A DNA stretch of 64,000 nt from NCBI RefSeq assembly GCF_014892575.1, contig NZ_JADBGI010000015.1, forward strand, positions 1 through 64,000, given 5' to 3'. Both the position numbers and the translations under genes were made by a program. This document shows positions 1-7,801 of the stretch, in pieces (position 1 is the stretch's first letter; the number at the start of each line of letters is the position of its first letter). Source of the stretch: Nocardiopsis coralli (lineage in GTDB: Bacteria; Actinomycetota; Actinomycetes; Streptosporangiales; Streptosporangiaceae). Below the pieces are notes generated by a model, which worked only from the letters and a program-made list of their open reading frames with translations, was not told the origin of the DNA and ran no database searches.

Positions 1-1
1 C

Positions 2-346
2 CTGCCCCTGGACCTGGGCCGCGCCCACCGCCTGGCGCCGGGCTACCTGCGCACTGCCGCTTTTGCCGGGCACACCACCTGCGCCTGGTCCGGTGGGTGC
101 GATGTGCCGGTCTCGCAGTGCGAGGCCGACCACATCACCGAGTTCTCCCACGGCGGCGAAACCAAGGCCACCAACCTCCAGCCCCTGTGCTCCACGCACA
201 ACCGCGCCAAGTACCGCCGCTCGAACAACAACCACACCGGCGGTCCCGAAGACGCCAACGACGGCTCGGGTGCCGAAGGCACCGACACCACCGGCACCAC
301 CGACACCGGCGCCACCGACACCGGCACCGGCACCGGCACCGGCTAG
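2..346 (+). CDS. HNH endonuclease, DUF222-type, C-terminal part (5' truncated by window)
   Basis: Only the last ~114 codons are present. They hold a complete HNH nuclease core: a Cys pair around residue 35, the DHI motif, then a Cys-x-x-His-Asn element followed by RAKY. This is the layout of DUF222/HNH proteins (the 13E12-repeat family) that are multi-copy in actinobacteria. The tail after the domain is low complexity, built of Thr, Gly and Asp and ending in a Thr-Gly run. The family is presumed to nick or cut DNA, but cellular roles are largely unknown. The gene is followed by a repeat-rich desert (347-1663), which is typical of a mobile or decaying locus. Confidence 0.85.
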   Translation: MPLDLGRAHRLAPGYLRTAAFAGHTTCAWSGGCDVPVSQCEADHITEFSHGGETKATNLQPLCSTHNRAKYRRSNNNHTGGPEDANDGSGAEGTDTTGTTDTGATDTGTGTGTG

Positions 347-658
347 ACCGGCAGGCCTCTTCCACAGGCCGCCCACCCCAGGCCCGATCCCCCTGCCGAG
401 CCCCGCTCTGGCCGTCAGAGAATCTCCAGGCCCGGCTCCAGCGGTGCACGCCGGGACGGCCACTGCCGCAACCGGCACCGCCGAGGCCCACCGCCCACCG
501 CCCACCACGCACCGGGCACCAGGTGCCGGGCACCGCTTCCGGAGCATCTCCATCGAAGGCCCAACACATACCCACCCACGGCGGCGGCCCGCACTCTGTC
601 CCCACCGGACCCGATCGCACGTGAGCCTGCTCCTGGCCCGAGCGGCCGCTCCCAGCGG

Positions 659-711
659 TTGACAGTGCTCTTTCGAGCACCTGAAAACGTTGTCAGTGCC
701 TAATTGAGCAC
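659..711. repeat. two imperfect 22-bp direct repeats, each with internal dyad
   Basis: Unit 1 (659-680) and unit 2 (690-711) both start TTGnCAGTGC and end GAGCAC, and are 31 bp apart start to start. Unit 1 contains GTGCTC-N4-GAGCAC; unit 2 contains AGTGC-N8-GCACT. They lie 313 bp after the HNH gene. A protein-binding or element-boundary role is possible; unit 1 also begins with a perfect TTGACA, but no gene follows at promoter distance. Confidence 0.6.
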
Positions 712-810
712 TACCAACGACACAGAGCCGGATACCTGCCCCACCGGGCACACCAGCGCCACCAGTAACCAGGGGTGGACCGCCCAGAACAGGTCCGCCC
801 GGGCCCGCCC

Positions 811-995
811 GCACACGTGCCACCCCCGAGACTCAATGCCCTGCCGGGAGCGCGCGGGGCCCGGGAGGCCACCCGCACACGTGCCACCCCCGACACTCAA
901 TGCCCTGCCGGGAGCGCGCGGGGCCCAGGAGGCCACCCGCACACGTGCCACCCCTGAGACTCAATGCTCGGCCGGGAGTGCACGGGGCGGCTTGT
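811..995. repeat. 64-bp tandem repeat, about 2.9 copies
   Basis: Units start at 811, 875 and 939, exactly 64 bp apart, with no spacers. Each opens with GCACACGTGCCACCCC, continues with a GAnACTCAATGC block and then a GC-rich segment. Units 1 and 2 differ at about two positions; unit 3 is more diverged and fades out after about 57 bp. No convincing coding frame crosses the array. Confidence 0.85.
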
Positions 996-1663
996 GCTTC
1001 CGCAGGAGCGAGCCACCATGCCCACGCCGGAAGCGTTGGTCGCAATGAAACACCCAAGGGGGGATAGCAGTGACCACCGTTCTCTTGGCTGCGGGCGGGG
1101 GCCTCGGGGGTGAAAGGGGTTCGTCGAGGTGGGTCGGGTCAGCCCGGCGAACAGGGCCGGAACGCACACCCCCAGGCGCCCCGACCAACCACGCACAACG
1201 CCGCCACCATCACCACTCAGAGAAAGGGCCGGGGGTGGCGCCGAAGTGGGTTGCGGGAAGGCCCGGCCGGGCTACGATCCCGACCCCGACGAACCACCAC
1301 CCTCGAGGCAACACCACAGAACACCCCAAACCCGTCACCTACTCACGGGCCGGACACCACGGCCCGGACACCACACCCTCCCCCGCCTCGAATCGCGTCC
1401 GGATACAGCCGTTGCCCACACCCACCGCCCCACCCGTCGCCATCGGCTCAACCGTGTGCAGAAAGGAACCGACAGCGCGTCTGGAAAGTATCGGCCCCTG
1501 TTGGCGGAGGCCGACGGTGCGCACCTCGGCGGCGAGATCCAGCCGCTGGGACCACCGGTGCGAGTTCGGCAGAGACCCACTCCACCCAGCCGATCCCGAC
1601 CGCGCTCGAATGCGGGCAGACCAGTAGTCTTCGGCGCGCATCCCCCGACACGGAAGGACCACG

Positions 1664-3922
1664 GTGAACGAGCCCGGCCAGGACCCGGCCCCCGAAGAAC
1701 CCGCCGGGCCCACGCACGGCCTCGACACCCACGAAAAATGGTGGGGACTGATCGGGGCTCTCCTGCGCACCTACCCCCGGGCCCTGGTCCCGATCATGGT
1801 GGCCGCGTGCCTGCCCATGGTTCCCCTGACCCTGCTCGCCCTGCCCTGGGAGCTCTGGCTGGCGAGCGACTCGGTGGTCGTGAACGGGGCGCGCGAGTCC
1901 TTCGTCGACCCGATCACCCCGGGGACACTGGCGGGGGCGGGTGTGCTCCTGCTGCTGACCCTGGCAGTCAGCCCAGTCGCGGCGGGTTCCGGGGTGCTGA
2001 TCGCCGCCACTGCGCTGCTCGGCCGCCGGATCCGGGTGCGCGACGCATGGCGGCAGGCGCTGCGGCGGTACTGGACCGGCCTGACATGGGTGCTGGCTGC
2101 GGCCGTGCTGCTGGTGGCAGCGGCGGCCGCGGCGCTGTGGGCGCTGTCGGCCGAGTGGGAGCCAATGTTGGTGAGTGTCCTGCTCGTTCCCGTCCTGCTC
2201 GTGGTGTGGCCCCCGCTGATGGTCACGCTGCCCGTCGCCCTGGTCGAGGGCCACAACCCGTGGCGGGCGTTCGCGCGCGCATGGGTCCTGGGCCGTCAGC
2301 GGCGGCGCCTGCACCTGGGGATGGTCGTGGTCGGCTTCGGGCTGCTGTACATGTCCGGGACCGGCCTGGAGCACGCCCTCACCGAGTGGACCCCGTTGGT
2401 GGAGGGCGACCAAGCGATCTCGGCGGCGCAGGCGTTGCTGTCCCTGCCCATCACCCCGATGGTGCTGTTGCTGCTGAGCGCGCCGGTCGCCTTCCACGGC
2501 CGGTTCTTCCCTCCGGACGACCAGTCCGAAGTTCCCACCCCCGTCTACATGGACCTGGAACGGGTCGACGGGCACATCCCCGCCGCCCGGCCCGCGGGCG
2601 TGCGGCCGCGCGCGGTGACGGTGGTGGTCGTCGCGGCGGCGTTGATCGTTCCGCCCCTGGTGACCCCCGTCGTGGTCGCCGCCGACCCCTTCAGCTCACC
2701 GGAGCTCACCGGCGCTCCCCTCGACGCAAGCAGCCTGGACGGAGAACGGGTCGAGATGTGGGTGGAGGACGACCGCGCTGTGGTCTCCTTCAACGGTCGC
2801 CAGGCCAATCAACTGGTGTGCGATCCCCGCTGCGAGCTCGTCGAGGAAACCCCGGGCCACTTCGGTTTCGGGCCCCTGACCCAGGTGGGCGAGGCCTACG
2901 TATACCCCGAGTGGGTGGAAGTCCTGCACGAGGACGAGGAATACGAGAGCGCCCAGTACGCCCCGCACGAGGAATCCGGCCTCTACCTGCACGTGTGCGA
3001 AGAGCCCGGCGACTGCGAGCTCGGACCCCAGGTTCGCCCCTTCGCCGGCTCCCACCACGACGTCGACGCCGTGGCCGCACCCGTGGGCGGGGAACTGGTC
3101 GTGGTCTCCCACGTGAGGTCCTACGACTACGACGAGGAGGACATCGCCTTCGCGGAGGAGGGCGACACCGCTGGGCTGCGCGCGCACGTGTGCGCGGACA
3201 CGGACTGCGAGGACCCGGTCGCCCTCGACCTGCCCGAGGACCTCTCGACCAACGCCTTCCTCGCCAACGGCCACCACCTCGACCTGGAACCGGTGGGCGA
3301 GGGTTTCCTCCTGCTGGTCACCGACGCCGCCTTCGGTGCCGTCCACGCACTCCACTGCCCCGACACCGCCTGCTCGGACATGGAGGTCACCGAGCTGGCC
3401 GCGGACACGTTCGACCACGAGTACGAGGACGAGCTCCGGACCCTGGTGGGTGCCCGGGCCATCGAGCGGTCGGACGGCACGTCGGCGGTCATGCTGCGCG
3501 AGGCCGGTGACGGATCGGTGCGGGTTCTGGACTGCCAGGACGCCGCGTGCACCGAGTACACGGAGGAGACTGTGACCGGCCCGGGTTGGGTGCGGCCGGT
3601 CCCCGGGTTCGACCTGGACTCTCAGGAGCGCCCCCAGCTGCTGACCCCCGACCTCGACGACGAGCGCATGCTCCTCGTGTCGTGCCTGGACCGCGGGTGC
3701 ACCGAGGCCGTGGAGACCCCGCTCACAGGCTACGAGTTGGATCCGAGGCTCACCGGGCTCGCCCTGGACGACGGCGACCGGCCCCACATCGTGTGGGGCG
3801 ACGGGGGGTCGCGGTTCAACGGCGGGTACCTCACCGAGGCCCAGTACCTGCGGTGCGAGGACGCCTGGTGCGGCGCCGAGGTCCGCCTAGATTCCCAGGT
3901 CGACGGCGAACAGGCGGGGTGA
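1664..3922 (+). CDS. multi-pass membrane protein with extracellular Cys-pair beta-propeller-like domain
   Basis: A 752-aa protein; the GTG start is supported by GGAAGGA six bases upstream. Residues ~45-340 contain about seven hydrophobic segments and resemble actinobacterial glycerophosphodiester phosphodiesterase-type membrane domains. An odd number of segments would place the ~410-residue C-terminal part outside the cell. That part holds seven Cys pairs at residues 386/390, 445/451, 510/515, 565/570, 624/629, 674/679 and 731/736, i.e. one pair every 50-65 residues, each in an acidic turn. This periodicity suggests a seven-bladed propeller with a disulfide in each blade. The function is unknown. 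The 3' end overlaps the convergent lipoprotein gene by 36 bp. Confidence 0.85.
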   Translation: MNEPGQDPAPEEPAGPTHGLDTHEKWWGLIGALLRTYPRALVPIMVAACLPMVPLTLLALPWELWLASDSVVVNGARESFVDPITPGTLAGAGVLLLLTLAVSPVAAGSGVLIAATALLGRRIRVRDAWRQALRRYWTGLTWVLAAAVLLVAAAAAALWALSAEWEPMLVSVLLVPVLLVVWPPLMVTLPVALVEGHNPWRAFARAWVLGRQRRRLHLGMVVVGFGLLYMSGTGLEHALTEWTPLVEGDQAISAAQALLSLPITPMVLLLLSAPVAFHGRFFPPDDQSEVPTPVYMDLERVDGHIPAARPAGVRPRAVTVVVVAAALIVPPLVTPVVVAADPFSSPELTGAPLDASSLDGERVEMWVEDDRAVVSFNGRQANQLVCDPRCELVEETPGHFGFGPLTQVGEAYVYPEWVEVLHEDEEYESAQYAPHEESGLYLHVCEEPGDCELGPQVRPFAGSHHDVDAVAAPVGGELVVVSHVRSYDYDEEDIAFAEEGDTAGLRAHVCADTDCEDPVALDLPEDLSTNAFLANGHHLDLEPVGEGFLLLVTDAAFGAVHALHCPDTACSDMEVTELAADTFDHEYEDELRTLVGARAIERSDGTSAVMLREAGDGSVRVLDCQDAACTEYTEETVTGPGWVRPVPGFDLDSQERPQLLTPDLDDERMLLVSCLDRGCTEAVETPLTGYELDPRLTGLALDDGDRPHIVWGDGGSRFNGGYLTEAQYLRCEDAWCGAEVRLDSQVDGEQAG

Positions 3923-5302
3923 GGAGCAGGGATTGCCGTCAGCGGGCGCCGCGGCCTCCTCCGGCTCCAGCCCGTCGGGTGCGCACCCCGTGAAGAGGGA
4001 GACGGCCGCCCCGTCGTCGGTGGCGTAGTCGGTCACGTGTGCGATCCCGGACGCGTGGTCCACGGTGATCGGCTCGTGTCCGGGGACGTTGATCTCCGCG
4101 GCTGCCGTGAACGGGTCGTCGTTCTCCTCCCCGGTCGCCCCTTCCTCGTGCCAGGGCATCGACACGGTCGCCGCGAGTGCCGCGAGGCGGGCCTCCCCTC
4201 CGCCTGCCGCGCGCACGACCTCCCCGCCCTCCGGGTCGACCCACCAGTAGCCGTCGGCGTCCTCGACCAGCAGGAGGACACCCTCGTCCTCTTCGACGAC
4301 CTCGCGGACGGTGCTGGGCTCGGGGTGTTCCCAGACCACGTCGCCGTCGCCGGTGTCCATGCCCGTGACGGGCCGGGTGCACGGGTCCTCGTCGTCCTTC
4401 GGGTCGCAGTTGGGCTGCAGGACGACCCGGTCCTCGCTGGTGGCGACGAGCCGGCCACCGCGCTGGTGCTCAGCGAGCTCGACCGGGTCGCCGACGTCCC
4501 CGTCGGCCAGGTCCACCTCGAACAGCAGGTCGGGGTCGTCCTCCTCGGCGTCACCCGATGCACTGACGTACAAGGTGTCCCCGACCACGCCCCTGTCGAC
4601 CGTCCGCCCGGGCAGGTCGGCGCTCCACTCGGCTTCTCCGGTGGAGGCGTCCACGAGGTGGTACGGGTGCGGCGCCCCGTGTTCGCCGGGCGGCTGGTCG
4701 CCCTGGAGGACGAGGAGTCCCTCGCCGTACGTGTGCGCACTGGCGGCGTCGAACTCGCCCTCAGGGGGCTCGATCGCCTGCCACTCGAGCGCGCCCTCGG
4801 GGGTGGCCTCGGCCGTGTAGAAGAGCCCGTTCCAGTCCCGGGGTTCGATCGCGTGCAGCACGAGCCGGTCCCCTTCGAGGAAGAGCTCGTCGACGCTCTT
4901 GTTCTGTCCGGGGTCGGCCTGCTCGCCTGACCGCAAGACCTCGCCGGTCCCGGCGTCGAAGGCGGAGAACCGGTCGCGTTCGTGCAGGTGCACGGTGCCC
5001 TCGTGCACGACCGCGCGGGGCCGGGCGAAGGAGGTGACGACCGCATCCTGCACCGGCGTGAGCACGGCAGGGTCCTGATGGTGGGGGAGGTGCACGTGGT
5101 AATCGTCCTCCAACGGCACCGACCAGCGCACCGCGCCCGCTTCACCGCAGTCCCCCTCGTCCTCACAGTGCACGAGCTCGTCGGGGCTGATCGCGGTCGG
5201 GGCGTACTCGGGCCCCTCGGGTTCGTCCTCCAACAGGGAGCAGGAGCTCACGAGCAGCGTCAGGGCACAGGCAACGGCGGCGGGGGATGTTCCACGGGGC
5301 AT
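3887..5302 (-). CDS. PQQ-like beta-propeller lipoprotein
   Basis: A 471-aa predicted lipoprotein. The N-terminus has a short positive stretch, a hydrophobic core and a lipobox LVSSC (Cys21), followed by an acidic linker. The rest has repeated blade-like strands of the PQQ/BamB type (for example LRSGEQ, TGEAEWSADLP, GDVVWEHPEP), where Gly-Asp and Trp positions recur. It would sit on the outer face of the membrane; ligand and role are unknown. The ATG start was chosen because TACGAT (5309-5314) lies exactly six bases upstream with no Shine-Dalgarno, implying a leaderless mRNA. It is divergent from the sensor kinase at 5381. Confidence 0.85.
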   Translation of the reverse strand: MPRGTSPAAVACALTLLVSSCSLLEDEPEGPEYAPTAISPDELVHCEDEGDCGEAGAVRWSVPLEDDYHVHLPHHQDPAVLTPVQDAVVTSFARPRAVVHEGTVHLHERDRFSAFDAGTGEVLRSGEQADPGQNKSVDELFLEGDRLVLHAIEPRDWNGLFYTAEATPEGALEWQAIEPPEGEFDAASAHTYGEGLLVLQGDQPPGEHGAPHPYHLVDASTGEAEWSADLPGRTVDRGVVGDTLYVSASGDAEEDDPDLLFEVDLADGDVGDPVELAEHQRGGRLVATSEDRVVLQPNCDPKDDEDPCTRPVTGMDTGDGDVVWEHPEPSTVREVVEEDEGVLLLVEDADGYWWVDPEGGEVVRAAGGGEARLAALAATVSMPWHEEGATGEENDDPFTAAAEINVPGHEPITVDHASGIAHVTDYATDDGAAVSLFTGCAPDGLEPEEAAAPADGNPCSSPRLFAVDLGI

Positions 5303-5308
5303 GCGCGC

Positions 5309-5314
5309 ATCGTA
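5309..5314 (-). promoter_or_regulatory. -10 box TACGAT, leaderless start of the 5302 lipoprotein gene
   Basis: TACGAT ends six bases before the ATG, placing the predicted transcription start at the start codon. Confidence 0.5.
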
Positions 5315-5368
5315 GCGACCGCTGCCCGGCCCTTCCCACGCGCCCCGGTCCCGTCGGCGGCGGCCCCG

Positions 5369-5374
5369 TAACCT
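5369..5374 (+). promoter_or_regulatory. -10 box TAACCT, leaderless start of the 5381 kinase gene
   Basis: TAACCT is followed by six bases and then the ATG; no ribosome binding site is visible. Confidence 0.55.
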
Positions 5375-5380
5375 GGGCCC

Positions 5381-7009
5381 ATGGACGCACCGCGGCACCG
5401 TCGCCGGCGATGGGCGGCCCCCGCCGCCGACCTCCTCCTGTGGGCGGTCCTGGCCGGGGCCGCCGTGGCCGAGCTCTGGGACGACCCCGGCCGGGCTGCC
5501 GTGCCCGAGTCGGCGGTGGCGCTGGTGGTCTCCGCGGTCGCGGTCGCGCTCTCCCGCCGCGCCCCGGCCGCCGCGCTGGTCCTGGTCACCGCCTACGCCA
5601 CCGCGCAGGCGGTCTCGACCGGGCTGGCGCTGTTCTCCACGACCTTCCCGATGGTGCCTCTGCTCTGGCAGGCGGTCATGGCGTTCCGGTACGGGTCGCG
5701 TTCGGATCGCCCCGGGCCGGTGGTGGCGTCGTCGGTGCTGGCGGCGGGCACCACGTTCGCGGCGAATCTCGGATCGGCGGTGTGGTCGGGCCTGGAGACC
5801 CGGGCGTTCCTGTCGTCCTTGGTGGACTGGTCCGGCGGGGCACTGGCGCTGGTGTTGGCGGTGGTGGCCCCGTGGTTGTTCGCCCGGTACAGGCGCCGGC
5901 GCCTGGAGCTCACCCGCGGGGGCTGGGAAGTAGCGGCGCGGATGGAACGCACCCGCGCGGCCGAGGCCGACCGTTCCCGGTTGCGCGAACGTGCACAGAT
6001 CGCCTCGCGCATGCACGACTCCCTGGGCCACGACCTGTCGCTGATCGCGGTGCGTGCGGCGGCGTTGGAGATGGCCTCCGGCGACGACCCGGAACGCTCT
6101 GCCGCCGCCGCGGAGCTGCGGTCGGCGGCGCACGAGGCCAACCTGCGCCTGCGCGAGGTGATCGGGGTCCTGCGCGAGGACCCCGCTGAGGGCCCCGGGG
6201 AGAGCGTGGCGGCGCTGGTGGAGCAGGCCGCGGAGGCCGGTCTTGCGGTACGGCTCCTCCGTGAGGGCCCGGGGCCGGACCCGGACTCGTGGGCGGGCGG
6301 CACGGTCCACCGGGTGGTGCGGGAGGCGCTCACCAACGCGGCGAAGTACACGCCCGGTTCACAGGTGTCCGTGCACGTGGTGCGGGAGGAGGGCGCGGTG
6401 CGCGTGACCGTGTCCGACACCGGCCCGGGGGCGGCCCCTTCCCTGCCCGGCCGTACCGACGGGGAGGGAGGCCTGGCCGTGCTGCGTGCCTCGGTGGAGG
6501 AGGCCGGCGGACACCTGGAGGCCGGCCCGGAGCGGGAGGGGTTCGTGGTGCGGGCACGGATCCCGGGGACCGGCACACCCGCGGAGGCCGACGATCCCAC
6601 GGCAACCGCCCACGCACCGCCGAGTTCGGAGACCGACCGGCTGCGCTCCCGGGCCGGCTCGCAGGCATGGCGGAGCCTGGTCACCGCCCTCGTGGTGCCG
6701 GTGGGGCTGGGCGCGCTCGTGCTCGGGCTGGCCTTCTCAACCCTGTCGTGGGTGAGCGCCAACTCGGTGCTGCCCCCGCAGGACTACGACCGGCTCTCGC
6801 TCGGCGACCCCGTCGACCGCGTCGAGGCCGTGCTGCCGCGCTTCGAGTACCCGGCGGGTTCGGTGGAGGACCCGCCCCCGGCACCGGAGGGATCCGACGA
6901 GTGCCGCTTCTACCTGGTCGAGAACGAGAGCGGGCTGCCCCCGGTGTACCGGCTGTGTTTCTCCGACGGGGTGCTCGCCGACAAGGAGGAGATCGAGCGC
7001 CGGCAGTGA
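5381..7009 (+). CDS. NarL-type sensor histidine kinase with extra C-terminal membrane-anchored domain
   Basis: A 542-aa kinase. Residues ~18-190 form about five membrane segments. The HisKA_3 dimerisation box follows with RMHDSLGHDLS (phospho-acceptor His212), then an HATPase domain with N-box REALTNAAKYTP and G-box DTGPG. Ordinary members end there, near residue 400. This one continues through a Ser/Pro linker into a further membrane segment (~430-455, VTALVVPVGLGALVLGLAF) and a ~75-residue tail that should be extracytoplasmic. The tail starts LSLGDPVDRVEAVLP, like BamE/SmpA modules, and has two Cys. It forms an operon with the response regulator 18 bp downstream. The start is fixed by the leaderless -10 at 5369. 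Confidence 0.9.
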   Translation: MDAPRHRRRRWAAPAADLLLWAVLAGAAVAELWDDPGRAAVPESAVALVVSAVAVALSRRAPAAALVLVTAYATAQAVSTGLALFSTTFPMVPLLWQAVMAFRYGSRSDRPGPVVASSVLAAGTTFAANLGSAVWSGLETRAFLSSLVDWSGGALALVLAVVAPWLFARYRRRRLELTRGGWEVAARMERTRAAEADRSRLRERAQIASRMHDSLGHDLSLIAVRAAALEMASGDDPERSAAAAELRSAAHEANLRLREVIGVLREDPAEGPGESVAALVEQAAEAGLAVRLLREGPGPDPDSWAGGTVHRVVREALTNAAKYTPGSQVSVHVVREEGAVRVTVSDTGPGAAPSLPGRTDGEGGLAVLRASVEEAGGHLEAGPEREGFVVRARIPGTGTPAEADDPTATAHAPPSSETDRLRSRAGSQAWRSLVTALVVPVGLGALVLGLAFSTLSWVSANSVLPPQDYDRLSLGDPVDRVEAVLPRFEYPAGSVEDPPPAPEGSDECRFYLVENESGLPPVYRLCFSDGVLADKEEIERRQ

Positions 7010-7015
7010 CCCCGT

Positions 7016-7021
7016 TAGTCT
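7016..7021 (+). promoter_or_regulatory. -10 box TAGTCT in front of the response regulator
   Basis: TAGTCT lies six bases before the GTG at 7028, suggesting that the regulator also has its own leaderless transcript in addition to readthrough from the kinase gene. Confidence 0.4.
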
Positions 7022-7027
7022 GGGCCG

Positions 7028-7708
7028 GTGGACGAGACCAACGGCGAGACGGCGATCCGGGTGCTGGTGGCCGACGACGAGGCCATGATGCGCGCCGGGA
7101 TCCGGGCCATCCTCACGTCCGTGCCCGGGTTCGAGGTGGTGGGAGAGGCGGCCGACGGCCGGGAGGCCGTGGCCCTGGTCGCCGAACTGGCCCCGGACGT
7201 GGCGCTGATCGACGTGCAGATGCCAGGGACCGACGGGCTCGCCGCGACCGAGACCATCACCGCCGAGCACCCGGGGACCGCGGTGGTCGTGCTCACGACC
7301 TTCTCCGAGGACACCTACATCGCCCGGGCGCTGTCGGGCGGCGCGGCCGGTTTCGTGCTCAAGTCGGGCGACCCGCACCAGCTGGTCGCGGGCCTGCGCG
7401 CGGTGGTGGCCGGCGGTGCGTACCTGTCGCCGGAGGTGGCCCGGCGGGTGAGCCACGAGCTCGACGGCGGACGGCTGACACGCGCCGCGGCGGCCCGGGA
7501 GAAGGTGGAAACCCTGAGCGGGCGCGAGCGCGACGTGCTGGCGCTGCTCGGCGAGGGCTGTTCCAACGACCAGGTCGCCCGCAGGCTCCACATCGCACCC
7601 GGTACTGCCAAGGTGCACGTGCGCTCGATCCTGACCCGGTTGGACCTGGAGAACCGGGTACAGGCGGCCGTGCTGGCGTACGAGGCGGGGTTGGCCCACC
7701 GGTACTGA
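7028..7708 (+). CDS. NarL/FixJ-family response regulator
   Basis: A 226-aa regulator. The receiver domain has the acidic pair DDE near residues 16-18, phospho-acceptor Asp62 in LIDVQMPG, the switch Thr in LTTFSEDT and the conserved Lys in LKSGD. The C-terminal LuxR helix-turn-helix reads LSGRERDVLALLGEG...NDQVARRL. It is the cognate partner of the kinase immediately upstream. A dyad (7721-7745) directly after the gene and related sequences upstream of the ABC exporter genes (10962-11029) are plausible binding sites, so the hydrolase and the exporter are candidate targets. Confidence 0.93.
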   Translation: MDETNGETAIRVLVADDEAMMRAGIRAILTSVPGFEVVGEAADGREAVALVAELAPDVALIDVQMPGTDGLAATETITAEHPGTAVVVLTTFSEDTYIARALSGGAAGFVLKSGDPHQLVAGLRAVVAGGAYLSPEVARRVSHELDGGRLTRAAAAREKVETLSGRERDVLALLGEGCSNDQVARRLHIAPGTAKVHVRSILTRLDLENRVQAAVLAYEAGLAHRY

Positions 7709-7720
7709 CCCCGGTCCGCC

Positions 7721-7745
7721 CCTCGTCTACCCATTTGTGACGAGG
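7721..7745. promoter_or_regulatory. inverted repeat with core CTACCCATTTGTG upstream of hydrolase
   Basis: Perfect six-base arms CCTCGT and ACGAGG flank a 13-base core. The core shares CCCA(C/T)TTGTG with two sites upstream of the ABC exporter gene (10967-10976; 11020-11029 inverted). Either an operator of the adjacent response regulator or, less likely, its terminator. Confidence 0.45.
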
Positions 7746-7801
7746 CGGTCGCGGCCGCCCGGGCGATGTGCGCGGAGGTGCGGGCGTCGCACGATACGGG
7801 C

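Larger units (their letters stand above)
347..1663. other. 1.3 kb region without a supportable gene
   Basis: Several long open frames exist here but none resembles a known protein or shows ordered codon bias; they are Pro/Arg/Thr-rich products of GC-rich DNA. The region holds the direct repeats at 659-711 and the 64-bp array at 811-995. The last ~250 bases hold the upstream region of the next gene, whose ribosome binding site GGAAGGA lies at 1652-1658. Confidence 0.7.

Noticed and set aside
811-995. CRISPR array
   Set aside because: Units abut with no unique spacers, only three copies exist, and no cas genes are nearby.
1129-3510. 793-codon open frame on the plus strand
   Set aside because: Arg/Pro/Gly-rich translation with no domains; it overlaps in another frame the membrane-protein gene at 1664, which has proper helices, codon bias and a ribosome binding site.
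7721-7745. Terminator for the response regulator gene
   Set aside because: Six-base arms with a 13-base loop make a weak hairpin; the core is repeated at other promoters, so an operator is more likely.
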